From Ruminococcus sp. (lineage in GTDB: Bacteria > Bacillota > Clostridia > Oscillospirales > Ruminococcaceae): a stretch of 64,000 nucleotides of DNA. The stretch is taken from the NCBI RefSeq assembly GCF_016287535.1, contig NZ_JAEFAJ010000001.1, forward strand, positions 264,323 to 328,322, read 5' to 3'. Positions 28,161 through 36,059 of the stretch are shown here, in pieces; the stretch's first letter is position 1, and each line of letters starts with the position of its first letter. The notes under the pieces were generated by a model that saw only the letters and a program-made list of their open reading frames with translations, was not told the origin of the DNA and did not search any database. A program made the translations under genes and the position numbers.

Positions 28161-28673
28161 TTACTGTCTTATCTGCTTCTGCAGCTCACTTATGCCGCTT
28201 TTCCTGAGTCTTTTTATAAGAGCAAGCTGCCTCTGGATAAGATCCTCAACGTCGGCAAAAAAATTGGCATTGACTATCTTGAAGACAACAGCAAATATTA
28301 TGCCCCAGGCGGTCGATGTAAGCGCACCGAAGAAATTGTTCTTGGCATTGCTTATAGCTTCGGCAGTGGACATATCCAGTCCGAGAAGCGCAAGGACAGT
28401 TCCAAGCATTCCAAGCAGCGGAAAAACAGATATAAGCGTTACAAACAGCGTATACCTTGTGTTTATCTTGCGGTAGCTGTCAAAAATCCTGTCTACCCTG
28501 TCGACATTGTACAGGTCGTCGCTGGAAGCTTCCCAGTCGTATATCTCACTGTCTACCGACTGTCTGGTACGGTGAAGACTGACCGCGATCATAGCGGTAG
28601 CAACAGCAAATGCAAAAATAATAAGATTATAATAAGGAGAGATCGCATGACCAAATGTTGACCAGAAGCCCAT
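28161..28673 (-). CDS. ExbB/MotA/TolQ-like proton-channel protein
   Basis: 170 aa with three membrane segments (about 12-34, 74-99, 113-138). The core FPLLGMLGTVLALLGL and ALTSTAWGIIFAVVFKIVNA matches ExbB/TolQ helices 2 and 3, where PxLGLLGTVxG and AlxtTxxGLxxAi are conserved. Helix-lining Thr residues are kept. Gram-positive bacteria lack the outer membrane that TonB-ExbBD serves, so the driven machine is unknown. First gene of the operon, with its own promoter. Confidence 0.8.
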   Translation of the reverse strand: MGFWSTFGHAISPYYNLIIFAFAVATAMIAVSLHRTRQSVDSEIYDWEASSDDLYNVDRVDRIFDSYRKINTRYTLFVTLISVFPLLGMLGTVLALLGLDMSTAEAISNAKNNFFGALTSTAWGIIFAVVFKIVNANFFADVEDLIQRQLALIKRLRKSGISELQKQIRQ

Positions 28674-28691
28674 ATTATCACCTCACGTTTT

Positions 28692-28720
28692 ATTATACAG
28701 CATAAAGTGACAAAATGCAA
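28692..28720 (-). promoter_or_regulatory. Promoter of the ExbB/ExbD-like operon
   Basis: Minus strand TTGCAT, 17 bases, TATAAT with G just before the -10. It ends 19 bases before the ATG, so the leader is short. Confidence 0.72.
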
Positions 28721-28740
28721 GATATTTTACGAATAATAAT

Positions 28741-28763
28741 AAAAAACTCCGCTGAATGCGGAG
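28741..28763 (-). terminator. Terminator of the flippase-like gene
   Basis: CTCCGC/GCGGAG stem with a 5-base loop, followed on the minus strand by six T. Confidence 0.85.
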
Positions 28764-28771
28764 CAAATAGA

Positions 28772-29815
28772 TTATTCACTTTTCTTTCTGTCTTTTTTTA
28801 TACCTGCGCAATATACAGTAAATACAACTATACCACCAAGAAGAAGTATGAGATAGAATGTGAGCCCGCGGCTTATCAGCAGAGCAGGCTTTACAAGCTC
28901 AAGTCCGAATATATCAGTGAATGCAAGCAGGAAGCAGCCCTCCGTAATGCCTGCCGCACCCGGAAGCGGAAGCATCTCCACCGCAACTCCTATCATTATC
29001 TGGAGAGTAAGTATATCAATGAATGATGTACTGCCAAGACCGTAAGCCTTATATACCATCCATGTTATCGAAGCAAGGCATATCCTCTGTGCCGCTGTTA
29101 TCAGAAAGACATTCAGTACAACCCACAGATTGCGTTTTATATAATCGGCACCCATTGCATAGGTATCACATATCCTGATGATCTTTTCCGTGTATTTTTC
29201 CTTGTGTCTGCGCTTCATGATACGAAGCTTCGTAAGGATATCCACCGTCCTGATACCGATTGCCCTTGCCCATATCGGCTTAATGAAAACCAGCATGAGC
29301 GCCGATATAAATGACATATTAAGAACGAATCCAAGAACGATCAGCCACTTCATATCCACTGCGTGCTGCACAACAAAATCAAAGTTGAATATAAGAAAAC
29401 CAAGCGCCATAAGAACAAGCACTGACTTATACGCTATCGTTATCATCAGCATTATCAGCGTAGAATACCCGATCTTTATCTTGTCTTTTTTCATATGATA
29501 CATCTGCATAGGCTGGCCGCCTGTGGAAGACGGTGTGATATAACAGAAAAAAAAGCCTATGAATGAGTATTTCAGGCATTTCAGGAAACTCGTTTTCTGA
29601 TCGAGCACCCGCAGCATATAATGTATTATAAGCGATTCACCCGCTACAACACAAACTGCCGCACAAGCTCCGAAGAAGATCCACCGCGGATCAGCGCCTT
29701 TAAGATCGTGGATTATTTCCGGAAGTTCCTGCTCCCTGAATATAAGGTGAAGAGTAAAAAAAGTAATAACAAGTATAAGTCCGATATCCAACGCGTATTT
29801 AAGTATTTTTTTTAT
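28772..29815 (-). CDS. UPF0104 / LPG-synthase TM-domain flippase-like protein, apparent AUA start
   Basis: 347 aa with about eight membrane segments. The family mark is FCYITPSSTGGQPMQMYHM (compare TPSGTGGEP...), and a later PLPGAAGITEGCFLLAF. This is the membrane half of the MprF/AglD fold without a synthase domain; close members are thought to move lipids or lipid-linked sugars. The first standard in-frame start is TTG at 29791, with no ribosome-binding site. Eight codons upstream an ATA at 29815 is preceded by GGGGGTG at 5 bases and gives KKILKYALD as the first residues, the usual kind of N-terminus for the family. Hence AUA start is proposed. Confidence 0.85.
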   Translation of the reverse strand: MKKILKYALDIGLILVITFFTLHLIFREQELPEIIHDLKGADPRWIFFGACAAVCVVAGESLIIHYMLRVLDQKTSFLKCLKYSFIGFFFCYITPSSTGGQPMQMYHMKKDKIKIGYSTLIMLMITIAYKSVLVLMALGFLIFNFDFVVQHAVDMKWLIVLGFVLNMSFISALMLVFIKPIWARAIGIRTVDILTKLRIMKRRHKEKYTEKIIRICDTYAMGADYIKRNLWVVLNVFLITAAQRICLASITWMVYKAYGLGSTSFIDILTLQIMIGVAVEMLPLPGAAGITEGCFLLAFTDIFGLELVKPALLISRGLTFYLILLLGGIVVFTVYCAGIKKDRKKSE

Positions 29816-29863
29816 AATGTCACCCCCGCGTCAAAAGGCAAATATGTGTAATTAGTAACTTTA

Positions 29864-29892
29864 ATTATATCATATTCACATTTCAATGTCAA
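29864..29892 (-). promoter_or_regulatory. Promoter of the flippase-like gene
   Basis: Minus strand TTGACA, 17 bases, TATAAT with TGA before the -10. A leader of about 40 bases would precede the proposed ATA start. Confidence 0.82.
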
Positions 29893-29905
29893 TATAAACA
29901 GGGAA

Positions 29906-32104
29906 TTACCGCTTACTGCCAAGCATTTTCCTTTTATATTCAAGGGCGGTCATATTTTTCTTGTTCCTGAAAAGCTTCATAAAGTAGGAAGGCTCGGAAT
30001 AACCGCATCTTTCCGCGATCTCGCTTACCGGAAGATTCGTGCTTACAAGCAGCCGCTCAGCAAGAGCAAGTCTTGCTGATATAACATCGGTATTAAAGCT
30101 GACATCAATGAATTTTCTGTAGATATGCTGGAAATATGACTGGCTTATACCGAGCTTTCCGGATTCGGCTGCAGCATTCCAGTCATACTGAGGCTCCTCA
30201 TAGATATTATCGTGCAGTTCCCTGATCTTTGCAAGGAATATATTTCCGGCAGTACCGCCTGAGCTTCTGCCGGAATCAAGCTTTTCTTCAAGCAAACTGA
30301 TGAATTCCTCCGCTGTACCGGAACCGTCCGTTACTGCTGAAAAATGCGAGGTCACTGATGAAAGCGGGACGTCCTGCTGCTTCTCGATCATTTTTATATT
30401 GGATTTAAGTGTATTTATAAAGAGCTGCTCAGGGAATTCCGAACCGTCACACTTGCCGGTTATCAGGAATTCATCCCTGCTTATCCTTGCGGCGGTCTCG
30501 CCTCTTATGCAGGAAAGATTTACAGCCTGCGCAAAGGAAACATATATACGCTTTATATATTCATCGCCGTGTTCCTGCTTCTTCTGCTCGGTATCATCAA
30601 TACTGTACAGTACACCAAAGCAGCTGTTTTCCCTGCAGAGCTCCTCGATCCTTGAAACTATACCCTTTCTGCTGTAAAGACCGGTAAGAATGTCACGCTC
30701 AGACAGTCTCTGTATCTTATTGTTCAGATATGTCTCATACGCAAGCATTCTGACCCTTTCGATACTGTCGGCTGCTATCTGACAGAATTCGCCGTAAAAC
30801 TGCTCAAAAACAATTTCATCAGCCCGGTACCGCCTTACACAGTAACCGAAGCTGTTATCAAGATAATGAAGAGGCGTACAGAAGTATGTAACCGGTACCT
30901 CTGTCACAAGTTCATCGGGAATAATACTTTCAAGCATAAAATCGCGGGGAGTAAGGTCTCCTTTGTAGTCAACATGAGTAACTATACATTTCATCCTGTC
31001 AGTATAGCCGCTTTTCATTACCTCATCAAAAGAACCGTTGCCGTTGTCAATACCGCTGCAGATACATATAAAGAAATCTCCGCTCGCGTCAAGAAGGTAC
31101 ATATTTCTGAGCATAGTTTCGGAAAACTCACGCATATCCTTAACGCTGCTCATGGCAGAGGAATAATCGCTGTGCATAAAAATGTTTGTGCGCATTGCGT
31201 TGTCAAGCATCTTCTGGCTGATATCAGCGCTTTGTGAATTGCTTTCCCTGCAGCCGCAGCTCGCTCCTGTTCTTAAAAAAGAAAAAGTCTTTGCAGAACT
31301 GCGGCAAGCTCTGCCGCTTATCAGTTCATGAAGCCTGCATACCGCCCTGACGGTATTTTCAAGATAGGCGCCGCTGTAAGTAGTAAGCGATGGCTGATAA
31401 TAATTCACATCAGGATTGCCGTCATAGCCCCCTACGGATATATCCTCAGGGATATGTATACCGTTTTTCATAAGAGTCAGACAGAGCTGCAGTGCCATAT
31501 AATCGCTTCCGCACAGGATAGCCTGAGGCATTCTCAGTTCTCCGGCAACTATTCTTTCCGCAAACTTTTGCGCCTCGCCTATCCAGAAATCGCCGTAAAA
31601 AATACTGTCTGCGCTTACAGAGAGCCCGTTCTGCCTGAAAGCGTCCTTGTAACCGTTTATTCTTTCCTCGGAATGTATCTCGTTTCGCGGACCGCTCAGA
31701 CAGTATATGTCAGTAAATCCGTGATCCTTTATAAAATGTTCTGTGAGCTTTCTGAAACCCTCTCTGTCGTTCTGCAGACAGCTCTCAAAAAAGCAGCTCT
31801 TATAATCAAGAGATATTACAGGGACCCCCTTTCCGCTCAGCATTTCCTCAAGCTTTGCGGCAAGCGAACGGCTGTAAAATGAGCCGAGATCAACAACAGC
31901 TCCGTCATAATCAAGCTGATCTATAAGGGAGTAAATGTTTTCGTCTCCTTTGAGATATTCGCTGCTTTTATCGTAATTCACAAAATGAGTCAGGACTACA
32001 AGATCATAGCCGAGTTCGGCAGTTTGTACAGACATCGCCTTTATCATACTCGTCTGATAAAGGGTATCGGTATTAGCTGTTATAAGCGCAATTCTTTTTC
32101 GCAT
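29906..32104 (-). CDS. LacI-sensor / degenerate GGDEF / AraC regulator
   Basis: 732 aa. The N-terminal 300 residues are a periplasmic-binding-protein fold of the LacI effector type (ALITANTDTLY..., GYDGNPDVNYYQPSLTT) without a LacI helix-turn-helix, ending in an ASCGCRE motif. A linker domain and then a GGDEF-like domain follow (RDILTGLYSRKGI), but the active site is SRDEF, so cyclase activity is unlikely. The C-terminus is an AraC/XylS double helix-turn-helix (LAERLLVSTNLPVSEIAERCGYSEPSYFMKLFRNKKN). It is divergent from the GH5 cellulase and probably controls it in response to a sugar (inference). The start has GGGGAGG 6 bases upstream. Confidence 0.85.
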   Translation of the reverse strand: MRKRIALITANTDTLYQTSMIKAMSVQTAELGYDLVVLTHFVNYDKSSEYLKGDENIYSLIDQLDYDGAVVDLGSFYSRSLAAKLEEMLSGKGVPVISLDYKSCFFESCLQNDREGFRKLTEHFIKDHGFTDIYCLSGPRNEIHSEERINGYKDAFRQNGLSVSADSIFYGDFWIGEAQKFAERIVAGELRMPQAILCGSDYMALQLCLTLMKNGIHIPEDISVGGYDGNPDVNYYQPSLTTYSGAYLENTVRAVCRLHELISGRACRSSAKTFSFLRTGASCGCRESNSQSADISQKMLDNAMRTNIFMHSDYSSAMSSVKDMREFSETMLRNMYLLDASGDFFICICSGIDNGNGSFDEVMKSGYTDRMKCIVTHVDYKGDLTPRDFMLESIIPDELVTEVPVTYFCTPLHYLDNSFGYCVRRYRADEIVFEQFYGEFCQIAADSIERVRMLAYETYLNNKIQRLSERDILTGLYSRKGIVSRIEELCRENSCFGVLYSIDDTEQKKQEHGDEYIKRIYVSFAQAVNLSCIRGETAARISRDEFLITGKCDGSEFPEQLFINTLKSNIKMIEKQQDVPLSSVTSHFSAVTDGSGTAEEFISLLEEKLDSGRSSGGTAGNIFLAKIRELHDNIYEEPQYDWNAAAESGKLGISQSYFQHIYRKFIDVSFNTDVISARLALAERLLVSTNLPVSEIAERCGYSEPSYFMKLFRNKKNMTALEYKRKMLGSKR

Positions 32105-32133
32105 ACTATTCCTCCCCTGCAAGTTATGATTAC

Positions 32134-32162
32134 ATTATACTATACAACAGAATAAAAATCAA
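32134..32162 (-). promoter_or_regulatory. Promoter of the AraC-type regulator
   Basis: Minus strand TTGATT, 17 bases, TATAAT, 29 bases before the start. It is back to back with the cellulase promoter. Confidence 0.72.
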
Positions 32163-32205
32163 CACCAAAAAGCTGAAAAGTATATTTTTCAAGTTGAATA
32201 CAGCA

Positions 32206-32234
32206 TTGAATCTTACACATATATCAATTATAAT
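32206..32234 (+). promoter_or_regulatory. Promoter of the GH5 cellulase
   Basis: TTGAAT, 17 bases, TATAAT. About 70 bases of leader follow, with a small hairpin (GCTAAT/ATTAGC, 32247-32259). The 43 bases between the two divergent -35 elements could hold an AraC operator. Confidence 0.7.
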
Positions 32235-32303
32235 AATTATGATGAAGCTAATTATTAGCTGATGTGCAGACATTGAATAATACTATTGAAAGGGAGTTAT
32301 ACT

Positions 32304-34460
32304 ATGAAGTCATTTTTAAAAAGAAGCTGCTCGGCACTGATCGCAGCAGTCACACTTGCGTCCTCGGCAGTGACAGGACGCACGATATTCAGCGCTTCGG
32401 CAGCATGGGTACAGTTTACAGGTTCAGCCCGGACAGCAATCATTTCTGCCGATACTGTACAGGCAGGAAACTACACTATCCCCGATCTTAATATACCTTC
32501 AAAATCTGTTCCGGATACGGAAGGAATAAACTTTGTAAAGGATATGAGGCTCGGCTGGAACCTCGGCAATACCCTCGACGCTATCGACGATACAGGCTGG
32601 GTTGGCAGCGAAATGGGTATCGAGACCTGCTGGAACGGAGGCTACAAGACCTCTCAGGAAATGATTGACGCTGTCAAGGCAGCAGGCTTCCGTACAGTGA
32701 GAATACCTGTTTCATGGCACAATCACGTTGACGGCAGCTATCAGATCACCAAGCAGTGGATGGACAGAGTACAGGAAGTCGTTGACTATGCTGTCAACGA
32801 CGGTATGTATGTTATCCTCAATGTTCACCACGACAATGATGAGAAGTATATGTACCCCAATACCGCTCACTATGAGCAGTCAAAGAAGTACATGACCACT
32901 GTATGGGCTCAGATCGCTGACAGGTTCAAGGATTACGACAACAAGCTCATTTTTGAGACAATGAATGAACCACGACTTGTAGGTCATCAGAACGAATGGT
33001 GGATAAATCCTTCAAACAGTGACTGTATAGACGCTGTCAAGACGATAAATAAGCTCAATCAGGACATTCTTGATACCATTCGTTCATCAGGCGGCAATAA
33101 CGGAACAAGATACGTTGCCGTTCCAGGCTATGACTGTTCTGTTGACGGAGCTACGAATGAGAACTTTAAACTTCCGACAGATAAGGTACAGAACAGGCTC
33201 ATCGTTGCTGTCCACGCCTATCTCCCCTACGGCTTTGCACTTGCAGAGCAGAGCGATTCACAGAGCGTTGACCACTTCAACATAAACTCAGATACCGGAG
33301 AAATACAGCAGGCTATCGACAAGGTATACAATCAGTATGTATCAAAGGGCATACCTGTTTATATAGGCGAATACGGCGCACGTGACAAGGGCGGAAATGT
33401 TCAGCCGCGAATCGACTGTGCCGCATACTTCACCGCTTACGCTTCATCAAGAGGCATCACCTGCTGCTGGTGGGACGATATCAGCTTCATGCTCCTTGAC
33501 AGGTCAAATTGCACATGGAAGCAGCCGGAGATCGTTGCCGCTATAAACAGGTACGCAAGAGGAAGTGCTGAATCCACCATAGTTACTACAGTTTCAAAGC
33601 CTCAGACAACGACCACTACAACCACAACTGCTCCTATTTCTGACAGTAGTAAGGTCTATGGCAAGAAGAGCTCCGACGGAACTGTAAGCTTCGGCTCATC
33701 AATAGGTGAAACAGCATTTGTCGATATAAAACTCGGAAGCAATACAGGCTTCATGAACGGCTGCCTCGGTTTCTCTCCCTCATTAAACGGCAAGAGCTAC
33801 TGGGTAGCCTATGTATGGGAAACCAAGAAATCCGATACTATAACTATTGATATGAACTCTCCGAAACAGATTATGGACGTGTCATCAGCCGAAGCCGTCG
33901 CTGTAACAGACGAAGATACCATTGCAAAGCTTATTGCGGATATCAAAAATCAGAAAACATCTATCCTTCAGGCATGGTACGCTTCCGACAAGTCAGGCAA
34001 GCAGATCGATCCTGCTGAATCAGGCGCAGAAAGCATTGAGGCATTCATAATCGCGTCAGGAAACTCCTCCGGCACCACAGAGACAACAACAACAACAACT
34101 ACTACTACTAACACCACCACTACAGCAACGACTACTTCTACTACTTCTGAAACTTCATTAACCTCCGTCACAGAATCGTATACAACAACATCTTCAACTA
34201 CGTCAGATATAACTGTTCAGATCAAATACGGTGACGCAAACTGTGACGAACAGATAGATATTGCAGACGCTGTACTCATAATGCAGTCACTTGCAAATCC
34301 ATCCCGTTACGGAATAAACGGAGATAATGAAAAGCATATAACAGACACTGGTCTTAAAAACGCAGACTGCTACAATGTCGGCGACGGTGTCACAAATAAT
34401 GATGCTGTTGAGATACAGAAATTCTGTCTGCACCTTATTGACAAGCTTCCAATGAAATGA
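32304..34460 (+). CDS. Dockerin-bearing GH5 endoglucanase
   Basis: 718 aa, secreted. A signal peptide (about 1-37) is followed by a GH5 barrel (about 60-425): GWNLGNTLDA, FRTVRIPVSWHNH, ILNVHHD, IFETMNEPR with the acid/base Glu, VHAYLPY, and VYIGEYGARD with the nucleophile Glu. A Thr linker leads to a module of about 150 residues (SKVYGKKSSDGTVSFGSS...) that I do not recognise, perhaps a carbohydrate-binding module; then a second poly-Thr linker and a C-terminal type I dockerin (YGDANCDEQIDIADAVLIMQ, and the second repeat VTNNDAVEIQKF). The dockerin attaches it to a cohesin scaffold. The start is ATG at 32304 after GGGAG. Confidence 0.95.
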   Translation: MKSFLKRSCSALIAAVTLASSAVTGRTIFSASAAWVQFTGSARTAIISADTVQAGNYTIPDLNIPSKSVPDTEGINFVKDMRLGWNLGNTLDAIDDTGWVGSEMGIETCWNGGYKTSQEMIDAVKAAGFRTVRIPVSWHNHVDGSYQITKQWMDRVQEVVDYAVNDGMYVILNVHHDNDEKYMYPNTAHYEQSKKYMTTVWAQIADRFKDYDNKLIFETMNEPRLVGHQNEWWINPSNSDCIDAVKTINKLNQDILDTIRSSGGNNGTRYVAVPGYDCSVDGATNENFKLPTDKVQNRLIVAVHAYLPYGFALAEQSDSQSVDHFNINSDTGEIQQAIDKVYNQYVSKGIPVYIGEYGARDKGGNVQPRIDCAAYFTAYASSRGITCCWWDDISFMLLDRSNCTWKQPEIVAAINRYARGSAESTIVTTVSKPQTTTTTTTTAPISDSSKVYGKKSSDGTVSFGSSIGETAFVDIKLGSNTGFMNGCLGFSPSLNGKSYWVAYVWETKKSDTITIDMNSPKQIMDVSSAEAVAVTDEDTIAKLIADIKNQKTSILQAWYASDKSGKQIDPAESGAESIEAFIIASGNSSGTTETTTTTTTTTNTTTTATTTSTTSETSLTSVTESYTTTSSTTSDITVQIKYGDANCDEQIDIADAVLIMQSLANPSRYGINGDNEKHITDTGLKNADCYNVGDGVTNNDAVEIQKFCLHLIDKLPMK

Positions 34461-34480
34461 TTTTGACTATTCCCTCCCCA

Positions 34481-34508
34481 AAGGCTCCCGATAAATCGGG
34501 AGCCTTTT
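34481..34508 (+). terminator. Terminator of the GH5 gene
   Basis: Perfect 11-bp stem (34481-34491 with 34496-34506), 4-base loop, followed by TTTT. Confidence 0.93.
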
Positions 34509-34556
34509 GCCATCCTTCAAATATGTGAATTATTTATAAATTTTTATCCATATACA

Positions 34557-34585
34557 TTGATAATACAGTTAAAATATGCTATAAT
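34557..34585 (+). promoter_or_regulatory. Promoter of the EAL gene
   Basis: TTGATA, 17 bases, TATAAT with an extended TGC -10. An 80-base AT-rich leader follows. Confidence 0.78.
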
Positions 34586-34665
34586 ATATAAAACAAATAT
34601 TATAAATTATTACCTGACTTACAAAGATCATATTGCAATAAATAAGCAGAAAAGCGAGTGGTATT

Positions 34666-35856
34666 ATGACTTTTACAGCTAACGAAATAAGAAAGGCTCT
34701 TAACGACGGTGAAATATGCGCTTTCTACCAGCCACTGTACGATACAGTTACAAGTAAGATAAAGAGTTCAGAGGCTCTCGCCAGATGGATAAAACCCGAC
34801 GGCTCTGTTATATCTCCTTTCTTTTTTATACCTGTTGCAGAAGAATCCGATCTCATAATGGATATAGACTGGTATATAGTTGAGCTTGTCTGCAAGACCC
34901 TGGTAAAACAGGAGGGCAGTTCACGTCACAGGATCTCGATCAATTTTTCGAGACGTCATATCTATGAGGAAAACTTTACCGAGAAGCTGTCTGCGATAGT
35001 TGACAGCTATGAACTCTCTCACAAGCTTATAGAGATCGAGATTACCGAGTCCGCAATGGTAAATGACGCGCAGAAGATACTTGAATGGATAAACGCCGCC
35101 AGGAGCGCAGGCTTCAGAATAGCCATTGACGACTTCGGAAGCGGACTTTCCTCGCTGCAGTTCGTAAAAGATGTACCGGCTGATGTGCTTAAAATCGACA
35201 AATCGCTCCTCAGTCAGAACTGCGAGAACGAAAAAGAACGCATTGTTCTGGAAAGCATATTCAATTTCGCTCACCGGCTGCATATGAGAACCGTTGCAGA
35301 AGGTGTCGAAACCAAGGAGCAGCTCGCTTTTCTCCGGACCTGCGGCTGCGAAAGGATACAAGGCTACATATTCGCCAAGCCAATGCCTGAAGCAGACTAT
35401 GTTGCTATCTGCAGGCTCGACAAAAACGCCGAGGAGCCTGCCGATATCCTTCAGCTCCAGAGTCCCGCAAGTGCGGTCAATCTGCTTATGGGCGTTATTT
35501 TCAGGCGCTATCCACTTGTCATATTCTCTAATCTTACACGTAATTCATTCTACATGATGGCTTATCAGAACTTTACATCTACAAGCTGCCCGTCGGCTGG
35601 CGTTTTCGATGAACTTATCATGCATGGTGCGGAAACAATGTATCCTGATGACAAGGAAGCCTTTGCCACAACATTTGACAGAGAAAACCTTATCCGGGAT
35701 TATGAAAAGGGGAAATCAGAAGTACGCCTTGTTACACGTCAACTCGGCGACGACGGCGTTTATCGGCGTGTCGAGACCACTGTCTACTATGTTAAGAGCG
35801 ACTCGTCTGATGACCTTCTTACAATAACCCTGTGTGACAATCTGCCGGATAAATAA
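34666..35856 (+). CDS. EAL-domain c-di-GMP phosphodiesterase with C-terminal PAS-like domain
   Basis: 396 aa, cytoplasmic. The EAL domain (about 8-250) keeps the catalytic residues: SSEALARW (EAL), SINFSRRH (Asn), IEITESAM (Glu), IDDFGSGLSS (Asp-Asp), LKIDKSLL (Lys), and AEGVETKEQL (Glu). So it should hydrolyse c-di-GMP. The C-terminal 140 residues, with NLTRNSFYMMAYQNF and later VRLVTRQLGDDGVYRRVETTVYY, look like a PAS-like sensor of the kind attached to GGDEF/EAL proteins in ruminococci and Butyrivibrio. No membrane segment. It stands between the GH5 cellulase and the sensor-GGDEF gene. Confidence 0.92.
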   Translation: MTFTANEIRKALNDGEICAFYQPLYDTVTSKIKSSEALARWIKPDGSVISPFFFIPVAEESDLIMDIDWYIVELVCKTLVKQEGSSRHRISINFSRRHIYEENFTEKLSAIVDSYELSHKLIEIEITESAMVNDAQKILEWINAARSAGFRIAIDDFGSGLSSLQFVKDVPADVLKIDKSLLSQNCENEKERIVLESIFNFAHRLHMRTVAEGVETKEQLAFLRTCGCERIQGYIFAKPMPEADYVAICRLDKNAEEPADILQLQSPASAVNLLMGVIFRRYPLVIFSNLTRNSFYMMAYQNFTSTSCPSAGVFDELIMHGAETMYPDDKEAFATTFDRENLIRDYEKGKSEVRLVTRQLGDDGVYRRVETTVYYVKSDSSDDLLTITLCDNLPDK

Positions 35857-35988
35857 TTTTTATTGCACGATTCTTTCTTTTAATTTTAAAGTAAAAAATA
35901 AATTATTATAACTGTGTAAACTTTTTATTAACCTTTTATATTATACGGTCTTTTGACTATTCAACGTCATTTTTAATCATTTTACAGG

Positions 35989-36017
35989 TTGACAATTTAA
36001 TAATTTTGTGATATTAT
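35989..36017 (+). promoter_or_regulatory. Promoter of the sensor-GGDEF gene
   Basis: TTGACA, 17 bases, TATTAT with extended TGA -10, 42 bases before the ATG. Confidence 0.78.
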
Positions 36018-36059
36018 TATAGTAAGATATAGCACGTTCGGATCGAGGTGATAAATGCT

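Noticed and set aside
27137..28673. Zorya anti-phage system
   Set aside because: ExbB/MotA and ExbD/MotB-like genes are present but no ZorC/D/E genes are near.
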